From an uncultured Hyphomicrobiales bacterium (GTDB lineage Bacteria > Pseudomonadota > Alphaproteobacteria > Rhizobiales > Aestuariivirgaceae): DNA of 13,740 nt. A model generated the notes under the pieces. The model was not told the DNA's origin. It was given only the letters and a program-made list of their open reading frames with translations, and made no database searches. The position numbers and the translations under genes are program-made. The stretch spans positions 1 through 13,740 of the forward strand of contig CAIYXE010000396.1 of the NCBI GenBank assembly GCA_903930095.1. The letters are read 5' to 3'. Shown here one piece after another: positions 7,381 through 13,740 of the stretch (positions are counted from its first letter, which is position 1; the number at the start of each line of letters is the position of its first letter).

Positions 7381-8355
7381 TTACCTCGTACCGCCGAACC
7401 GGCTCTTCAGACCAATGAGCCCTTTCGGCAGGAGGATGACGAACACGGCCAGGATGAGTCCGAGGCCAATGTCGCGCCAGTCACCGAATTCGCGCATCCC
7501 CTCATCCGCCAGCATGAGAACGGCAGCACCGAGGAGTGGCCCCCAGACTGTTCCCATGCCGCCCACCACGATCATCGACAGCAGGAACAGCAACATGGCA
7601 AGCGAGAAGACGATGGGACCGACCACGCCGAACTGCGCCGCGTAGAACGCGCCCGCGACCCCGGTGAAGAAGGCGGACAGGCTGAACACCCAGAGTTGAT
7701 ACTTGAACTTGCTGATGCCGCGCGAAATGGCATAGCCCGGATTGTCACGAAGGGCCTGAAAGGCCAGGCCCAGCGGCCCGCGGATGATGGCGATGGAGAA
7801 GATCACCGCCAGCGTGGCCAGCGCCAGCCCTACATAGTAATGCGCGACATACCACTTGGAGCCCAGCAGCCCGCGAAAGCCGAGGTCGCCGAAGCGCGAG
7901 AAGCCCCGCACCCCGCCGAAGAGCGGCAGGCAGCCCGAGGGCGGATTGGTGAAGCAGGCCGTGTCATTCACCACCATGAGATAGATGACCTGCGCGATGG
8001 CGAGCGTCAGCAGCGCCACGTAAGGTCCACGCAGCCGCAGACAGGCGAGCCCGATGAGCGCGCTGACGGCGACGGTGACCAGCCCCGCCACCGGCATGGC
8101 CAGGAGGTTAGGCACGGCGAAATAGTAGCCGAGCATGGCCGTCGCATAGGCGCCGGTCGCGAAAAGCGCCATCTGCGCCAGCGAGAAGATGCCGGCGACG
8201 CCCAGCACCAGGTTCCACTGCGTCACCACGATGGCCCAGATGAAGAACAGTGTCATCTGGGTGAGGACATAGCGCGTGCCGGTGAGGAGCGGCACCAGCG
8301 CCAACACCGCGGCGAGCGCGAGCGCGATGAGGATGTCACGCCGCCTGTTGCTCAC
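7381..8355 (-). CDS. livM: Branched-chain amino acid/amide ABC transporter permease (LivM family)
   Basis: Inner-membrane permease, 324 residues, last gene of the minus-strand operon. It has many hydrophobic helices and the LivM hallmark 'WNLVLGVAGIFSLAQMALF' (about 47-65). This is followed by 'GLACLRLRGPYVALLTLAIA' and the later 'GPLGLAFQALRDNP', which contacts the ATPases, and 'VVGGMGTVWGPLLGAA' near the end. The start is GTG at 8355, overlapping the livH stop by 4 bases (GTGA), with an AGGTGG-like site upstream. Liv-type importers carry branched-chain amino acids, but relatives also carry urea, short amides and other small molecules, so 'Liv' names the family and not the substrate. The gene ends in TAA with no obvious terminator. 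Confidence 0.93.
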   Translation of the reverse strand: MSNRRRDILIALALAAVLALVPLLTGTRYVLTQMTLFFIWAIVVTQWNLVLGVAGIFSLAQMALFATGAYATAMLGYYFAVPNLLAMPVAGLVTVAVSALIGLACLRLRGPYVALLTLAIAQVIYLMVVNDTACFTNPPSGCLPLFGGVRGFSRFGDLGFRGLLGSKWYVAHYYVGLALATLAVIFSIAIIRGPLGLAFQALRDNPGYAISRGISKFKYQLWVFSLSAFFTGVAGAFYAAQFGVVGPIVFSLAMLLFLLSMIVVGGMGTVWGPLLGAAVLMLADEGMREFGDWRDIGLGLILAVFVILLPKGLIGLKSRFGGTR

Positions 8356-9230
8356 AGCCGCACCACCTGGGTTTTGCCGAACAGGCCCGCCGGCCGCCAG
8401 ATGAGCACAGCGATGACGATCAGCAGCAGAATGGCGAAGCTGTATTGCACGCCGAAGACATACTGGATGGCCGCCTCGAGCAGGCCGAGCGCAATGGCGA
8501 CACCCGCCGCGCCATAGACATTCCCCAGCCCCGCAACCACGCAGATGATGAAGGCCTTGAGCATGGGATCACCGCCCATATTGGGCAGTAACCCCGAGAG
8601 CGAGGAGATCATGATGCCGGAGATGGCGGCGAGTGCCCCCGAAATCGCCAGGACCTGCGCATAGACCTTGCCGATCCTGATGCCCATCAGCTGCGCTGCA
8701 TCGCGGTTCTGCGCCGTGGCGCGGATGGCGCGCCCCATCCGCGTGTTGTTGAGGAGTACGGCCACCGCCACCATCATGGACACCGACACGGCGAGGATGA
8801 GGATGTTCTGGCTGGGAATGTGAACGCCGCCGATGGTGATGGCGCCTGCGAGGTTCAGGGGCTGGGCCACCGGCTGCGGGCCAAAGGTGCGGAGGATGAG
8901 GTTCTCCAGCACGGCCCCGATCCCGATGGTGGCAATGAAGATCTGCGTCTCGAAGTTGCGGGACGACAGCATGGGCCGCGCGGCGAGATGATAGATCAGG
9001 AGCCCCGCCACACCGCACACCACCATGGCGGCGGGAACCGCGAGAAGCGCAGGAAGACCGAGGGAGGCCATCGCGTAAAGACACACATATCCCCCGAGCG
9101 CGAGCAGTGCGCCGTGGGACATGTTCAGCATGTTGAGGGAGCCGTAGACGAGGGCGAGCCCGATGGTGGACACGGCATACATGGCGCCGATGGTCAGGCC
9201 GGAGGACAGGATCTGGACGATGACATCCAC
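8352..9230 (-). CDS. livH: Branched-chain amino acid/amide ABC transporter permease (LivH family)
   Basis: Partner permease of LivM, 292 residues, the usual size. The N-terminal part 'GLTIGAMYAVSTIGLALVYG' followed by 'LNMLNMSHGALLALGGYV' is the signature of LivH. Further on are 'FIATIGIGAVLENLILRTFG', the cytoplasmic loop 'MGRAIRATAQNRDAAQLMGI', which docks on the ATPases, and 'GLGNVYGAAGVAIALGLLEA'. The start is GTG at 9230 with GGAGG about 9 bases upstream. There are only 5 bases between the livF stop and this start. It forms the membrane channel with LivM. Confidence 0.93.
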   Translation of the reverse strand: MDVIVQILSSGLTIGAMYAVSTIGLALVYGSLNMLNMSHGALLALGGYVCLYAMASLGLPALLAVPAAMVVCGVAGLLIYHLAARPMLSSRNFETQIFIATIGIGAVLENLILRTFGPQPVAQPLNLAGAITIGGVHIPSQNILILAVSVSMMVAVAVLLNNTRMGRAIRATAQNRDAAQLMGIRIGKVYAQVLAISGALAAISGIMISSLSGLLPNMGGDPMLKAFIICVVAGLGNVYGAAGVAIALGLLEAAIQYVFGVQYSFAILLLIVIAVLIWRPAGLFGKTQVVRL

Positions 9231-9235
9231 GGCGG

Positions 9236-9949
9236 TCAGCCTCCGAGATAGGCGCTGAGAATTTCGGGGCTCGACATCAGTTCCGCACCGGTGCCAGCCC
9301 AGGCGAAGCGGCCGTTGTCGAGAAGGTGGAGCTGGTCGGCGAATTCAGCGATGCGCGTGGCGTTCTCCTCCACGATCACGATGGAGCGGCCGGAGGTGCG
9401 CAGCGCCGCGATCACGGCATAGATTTGGTCGATCACGATGGGCGCCAGGCCCAGTGACGGCTCATCCAGCATCAGGAGCCTGCCGCCCGCCATCAGGCCC
9501 CGGCCGATGCCCACCATGCGCCGCTCGCCACCCGAGAGCGTGCTGGCCGTCTGGCCGCGCCGGTCCTTGAGCTTTGGCAGCAGGGTGAATACCTCCTCCA
9601 GCCGCTGCCTTTCCATCTGCGCCGCTTCCGGAAGATAGGCGCCCATGCGGAGGTTCTCGAGCACCGTCATGTCGGGGAACAGCAGATCGCCCTGCGGCAC
9701 ATGAACGATCCCGGCGGCGACGATCTCGTCCGGCCGCATCCGGTCGACGCGAGCGCCATGGAGGCTGATCGTGCCCGCGCGGCACGACACCAGCCCGGAT
9801 ATGGTACGGAGCAGCGTGGTCTTGCCATGGCCGTTGGGCCCGATCAGCGCGGCCAGCGTGCCCTCTGCGACGCTGAACGAAACTTCGCGCAGGACGAGGT
9901 GTGGCCCGTAGCCGGAGGCGACGTTCTCGACGGCAAGGGCGATGCTCAT
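9236..9949 (-). CDS. livF: Branched-chain amino acid/amide ABC transporter ATPase (LivF family)
   Basis: ATPase of the Liv-type importer, 237 residues, normal for LivF. Motifs: Walker A GPNGHGKTT (37-45; His where Ala is usual), Q-loop 'VHVPQGDLLFP' (Q86), signature LSGGE (138-142), Walker B LMLDEP (D162/E163). The H-loop histidine is replaced in 'IVEENATRI' (192-200), the acidic/polar variant commonly seen in LivF proteins. The ATG at 9949 overlaps the livG stop by 4 bases (ATGA). It pairs with LivG below LivH/LivM. Confidence 0.94.
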   Translation of the reverse strand: MSIALAVENVASGYGPHLVLREVSFSVAEGTLAALIGPNGHGKTTLLRTISGLVSCRAGTISLHGARVDRMRPDEIVAAGIVHVPQGDLLFPDMTVLENLRMGAYLPEAAQMERQRLEEVFTLLPKLKDRRGQTASTLSGGERRMVGIGRGLMAGGRLLMLDEPSLGLAPIVIDQIYAVIAALRTSGRSIVIVEENATRIAEFADQLHLLDNGRFAWAGTGAELMSSPEILSAYLGG

Positions 9950-10740
9950 CCTGCCGCCTCCTCCATCAACCTGCCCAGCCGCTGCGAAGCGCCCTCGCCC
10001 AGATAGACATCGATCACCGTGCGGTCGGAGGTGAGGCCCCTCGGCGGACCCTCATAGATGCGCTCGCCGTGATGCATGATCATCACGCGGCTCGACAGTT
10101 GGACGAGAAAGCGCATCACGTGCTCGATCAGGATGATGGTGACACCGGATTGCACGATCCTGCGGACCACCTCCATGAAGTGATCCGTCTCCCGCGGGTT
10201 GAGGCCGCCTACCGGCTCATCCATCAGCAGCAGGCGCGGCCGCGTGGCCAGCGCACCGGCCAGCATCAGGAGCTTGCGGTCGAGCACGGGAAGTGCGCCG
10301 GCGGGAACATCGTCCTTCCCCGTGAGGCCTACGGCGGCGAGCGCCTCGCCCGCTTGGTCGTCAGCCTCCTTGCCGACGGACAGGCCGGGATAGCGGCGGT
10401 TGTCCCGGCCGAAATAGGCGGCGACGCGGACATTGTCACGCAGGCTCAGCGATTCGAAACAGGCGTTGAGCTGGAAGGTGCGGGCGATGCCGGCATGGCA
10501 GATCGCCTCGGGCGGGAGGCGGGTAATGTCCCGGCCCTCGAACATGACGGTTCCGCCGGTTGCGGGGTTGAGGCCAGAGATCACGTCGAACAGCGTGGTC
10601 TTGCCGGCCCCGTTGGGACCCCCGATCCCCAGGACTTCACCCTCCCGGAGATCGAAGCTCAGATTGTTCACCGCCGCCAGCGCTCCGAAATGCTTCGAGA
10701 CCCTGTTACAGGTCAGCAATGGCGGTCTGGCGGCGGTCAC
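9946..10740 (-). CDS. livG: Branched-chain amino acid/amide ABC transporter ATPase (LivG family)
   Basis: Second ATPase, 264 residues. Motifs: Walker A GPNGAGKTT (41-49), 'IARTFQ' Q-loop (Q90), Walker B LLMDEPVGGLNP (D174/E175) and H-loop 'IEHVM' (H207). The ABC signature position reads LPVLD (150-154), lacking both glycines of LSGGQ. Because LivF keeps LSGGE, the two composite ATP sites would be unequal. Start is GTG at 10740, 16 bases after the binding-protein stop, with no clear Shine-Dalgarno, so translation probably depends on coupling. Family assignment is secure from the other motifs and the operon position. Confidence 0.92.
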   Translation of the reverse strand: MTAARPPLLTCNRVSKHFGALAAVNNLSFDLREGEVLGIGGPNGAGKTTLFDVISGLNPATGGTVMFEGRDITRLPPEAICHAGIARTFQLNACFESLSLRDNVRVAAYFGRDNRRYPGLSVGKEADDQAGEALAAVGLTGKDDVPAGALPVLDRKLLMLAGALATRPRLLLMDEPVGGLNPRETDHFMEVVRRIVQSGVTIILIEHVMRFLVQLSSRVMIMHHGERIYEGPPRGLTSDRTVIDVYLGEGASQRLGRLMEEAAG

Positions 10741-10756
10741 CTGCGTGGTCTCGGGC

Positions 10757-12082
10757 TCAGGCCTTCATCCAGGGCGGCAGCATGAACTGCGTCGTGTCAT
10801 AGGGCGATGGCGCGATCAGCAGCCCCGGCTTGGCGTGATCCTGGATCTGCAGGAACTGGTGCGGCATGCCGAGAGATGAATCCTTGGTCTGCGTGGGATA
10901 GGTGTAGGCCGACTGCTCACCCGGAACGAAGCGGGTAACGCCCGTGACACCGCGCCAGATGAGGGCCCGCATGCGCTCAGCCACCTTGCGGTTCTGCGCG
11001 TCGTTGCCAGGCTCGCCGGTGCCCCCGGCCAGGGCCGCCGCCGTGGCCCACACATAGCACCCGTCATAGGGCTGGGCGCCGGAGTTATGGCCGGCATTCT
11101 CGCCGAACTTGGCCTTGTAGCGCTGCTCGAAACCGGTGCCGATCTCGTCCTGCAGGGCGCCTACGACGGTGGCATAGAGGACACCCTTCGAAGCTTCCTT
11201 GGCGATGTCGCGGAAGGCCGGGATCGACGGTCCGTACTGCATGTAGACCAGCGAATTCGTCGGGTTGGGGGCGAACTGCACCATGAACTGGGCGAGGTCT
11301 GCAGGCAGGAAGTGGGTGATGCAGATCACCGCCGGAGGATCCTGGCGGATCTTGGCAAGCGTGGGGCCCCACTCCGAGATCGGCACGCTCACCGTTTCGA
11401 ACAGGGTGATCTCCCAGCCGTATTCGGCGGCCTTTTCCTTCACGGCATTGGCGATGTTGGCGGAATAGACGCCGGCGGAGAGAATCACCGCCATCTTGTT
11501 ATTGGCGCGCTTGTAGGAACCCGCCGCCTCGAGCTGCTCCACGAACTTCAGGAAGCCGGGACCATACCAGTATTCCGGCGGATCGCCCTGGAATGAGCCG
11601 AAGTAGCGCTCGGGATCGGATTTCACCAGATTGTTGTGGCCGATTGTCGTGTCGTAATGGACATAGATGACTCCGCTGTCGGCAATCACATCCTGGATCG
11701 CAGCGCCCGAGCCGATGTTGTAGCCGTTGATCACGGCATGCACTGCGTGCCGGTCGATCAGGCGCTGCACGGCCTGCACGTTGGTCGCGTCACCCATCTG
11801 CTTGGTGTCTTCGAAATAGGGCTCGAGGGGACGGCCCAGAATGCCACCCAGCGCGTTGATCTCCTCGCAGGCGAGTGTCAGGCCGTTCTTGAACTCGACG
11901 CCGTCTGCTGCGGCGAAATCGGTGAGCGGGGCCGCCTGGCCCACGGGGATGGGATCGCCCGCGGCGCGTGCGCCGTCATTGATGGCGGCAAGCATGGCAG
12001 CGCTTCCGCCGAGCGCGGCGGCACCTTTCAGGAAATTGCGGCGTCCTGAAATGATGTTGGGCTTCGAGAGCGTGTTGGTCAT
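10757..12082 (-). CDS. Tat-exported periplasmic substrate-binding protein (Liv/amide type, Peripla_BP_6)
   Basis: Binding protein of the Liv-type importer, 441 residues. The N-terminus carries a twin-arginine signal 'SGRRNFLKG' (12-20), a weakly hydrophobic stretch and a likely cleavage site ARA|A after residue 40, so it should be exported folded through Tat. The mature part starts 'GDPIPVGQAAPLTDFAAADG' and contains 'GLTLACEEINALGGILGRPL', the classical type I periplasmic-binding fold opening of LivJ/AmiC/UrtA-like proteins. Further features are 'VISEWGP'-like text ('VPISEWGPTLAKIR') and 'AVICITHFLPADLAQFM' in lobe II. Ligand is unknown; amide/urea-type relatives share this architecture. ATG at 12082 follows a purine-rich GGGGAAGGGAAAG. 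It is followed at 16 bases by livG. Confidence 0.92.
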   Translation of the reverse strand: MTNTLSKPNIISGRRNFLKGAAALGGSAAMLAAINDGARAAGDPIPVGQAAPLTDFAAADGVEFKNGLTLACEEINALGGILGRPLEPYFEDTKQMGDATNVQAVQRLIDRHAVHAVINGYNIGSGAAIQDVIADSGVIYVHYDTTIGHNNLVKSDPERYFGSFQGDPPEYWYGPGFLKFVEQLEAAGSYKRANNKMAVILSAGVYSANIANAVKEKAAEYGWEITLFETVSVPISEWGPTLAKIRQDPPAVICITHFLPADLAQFMVQFAPNPTNSLVYMQYGPSIPAFRDIAKEASKGVLYATVVGALQDEIGTGFEQRYKAKFGENAGHNSGAQPYDGCYVWATAAALAGGTGEPGNDAQNRKVAERMRALIWRGVTGVTRFVPGEQSAYTYPTQTKDSSLGMPHQFLQIQDHAKPGLLIAPSPYDTTQFMLPPWMKA

Positions 12083-12137
12083 TTCTTTCCCTTCCCCTTC
12101 TTGTGTTTTTCACTTGGTCTGAAGATGCACGTTGAAA

Positions 12138-13238
<1,101 letters not shown>

Positions 13239-13322
13239 GCGCAACTTCCTCCCAAGATGCCACGCGAAGGCTAACCGGCTGGTTTCGCCTTGTCCCGCCC
13301 CGTGCAGGTAAGGGGTGGCTTG
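13239..13322 (-). other. Gap between regulator and deacetylase gene, with a hairpin
   Basis: This 84-base gap holds the deacetylase Shine-Dalgarno (13247-13253) and an imperfect inverted repeat: AAGGC/GCCTT (13267-13271 and 13287-13291) around AACC/GGTT (13273-13276 and 13281-13284), loop GGCT. No T-run follows on either strand, so it is not a typical intrinsic terminator. It may separate regulator and operon transcripts or be incidental. No promoter was recognised. Confidence 0.4.
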
Positions 13323-13740
13323 TCAGCCCACCCGTTCGGGTAAGGATGCCTGAGGGGCGCTCTGGGTCAGCCCAAACTCCTGCAGCCGCAGCACGGCCTG
13401 GGTGCGGTTGGAGACGCCGAGCTTGCCGAAGATGTTCTTGAGGTGCCACTTGACCGTATCGGGCGCCATGTTCAGTGCCACGGCGAGTTCGCGGTTGCTC
13501 TGGCCGCGCGACAGAAGCCGGGCCAGTTCCGCCTCCCGCTGGCTGAAGTGGCAGGCCTTGGGCCGGTTGCGGGCCAGCGCCTCCTCCCGTTCGATCCGCT
13601 GGTGGCCGGAGAGCAGACGTTCCACACACTGCCCCAGTTCGCTCCCGGTCTTCCAGGAGGGGATGCGGCCGCGCCCGAAGGCCAGCACGTCGAGCAGCGG
13701 GGCACCCTCGTCCAGCAGCGTGCGCACCGCCTTCTGGGGC
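13323..13740 (-). CDS. LuxR/MalT-type transcriptional regulator, C-terminal part (5' end outside window)
   Basis: The frame is open through the right edge, so only the last about 138 residues are seen. The visible part starts with helical sequence 'VRTLLDEGAPLLDVLAFG', like the tail of the MalT-type regulatory region. It ends with a complete LuxR/GerE helix-turn-helix: 'FSQREAELARLLSRGQSNRE' then 'LAVALNMAPDTVKWHLKNIF' and 'GKLGVSNRTQAVLRL'. This domain binds promoter DNA. Large MalT-like members are ATP-binding, ligand-responsive activators, but the sensing part is outside the window, so that class is likely and not proven. It reads toward the deacetylase and Liv genes, 84 bases upstream, and is the best candidate for their regulator. 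Confidence 0.85.
   Translation of the reverse strand, partial: PQKAVRTLLDEGAPLLDVLAFGRGRIPSWKTGSELGQCVERLLSGHQRIEREEALARNRPKACHFSQREAELARLLSRGQSNRELAVALNMAPDTVKWHLKNIFGKLGVSNRTQAVLRLQEFGLTQSAPQASLPERVG

Noticed and set aside
7267..8517. 416-residue open frame on the plus strand
   Set aside because: It runs antisense to livM and over the end of the DppF gene; composition (Glu/Arg/His/Gln-rich) is an antisense artefact and no domain is visible.
9901..10785. 294-residue open frame on the plus strand
   Set aside because: Antisense to livG, which has all ABC ATPase motifs.
13267..13291. Intrinsic terminator after the LuxR-type gene
   Set aside because: The stem is interrupted and no T-run follows on the minus strand, so it is recorded only as an imperfect hairpin.

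Overview
This window looks like a chromosomal piece of a GC-rich Gram-negative bacterium, most likely an alphaproteobacterium. The reasons are the mixed GTG/ATG starts, tightly overlapping ABC-transporter operons, an outer-membrane beta-barrel and a Tat-exported binding protein. The exact genus cannot be read from the sequence. No RNA genes, insertion sequences or CRISPR arrays were recognised.

Left edge (1-987): the C-terminal part of an outer-membrane beta-barrel protein, with visibly lower GC than the rest, is followed by about 370 bases without a convincing gene. That gap holds a perfect 9-bp hairpin and a second nested hairpin with a T-run just upstream of the next operon. The two structures share the same 7-base arms, so an alternative, attenuator-like pairing is possible.

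Plus-strand operon (1003-7375): a complete dipeptide/oligopeptide-type (Dpp/Opp) ABC importer in the unusual order permease C, permease B, binding protein A, formamidase/acetamidase, ATPase D, ATPase F. Most junctions overlap by 1-4 bases. The exceptions are a 39-base gap before the binding-protein gene and a 67-base gap with a strong hairpin after it. The formamidase-family amidohydrolase sits inside the transporter operon, which suggests that an imported amide or peptide-like compound is hydrolysed in the cytoplasm.

Minus-strand operon (13740 down to 7381): a LuxR/MalT-type regulator cut off by the right edge, a class II histone-deacetylase-like amidohydrolase with all catalytic residues, then a complete Liv-type (branched-chain amino acid/amide) importer: Tat-dependent binding protein, LivG, LivF, LivH, LivM. 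It meets the plus-strand operon tail to tail with 5 bases between stop codons and no clear terminator.

Taken together, the locus pairs two importers of different families, each linked to a cytoplasmic enzyme that cuts carbon-nitrogen amide bonds. A reasonable but unproven reading is a nitrogen/carbon scavenging locus for amides or acetylated amines. The substrates cannot be deduced from sequence alone.
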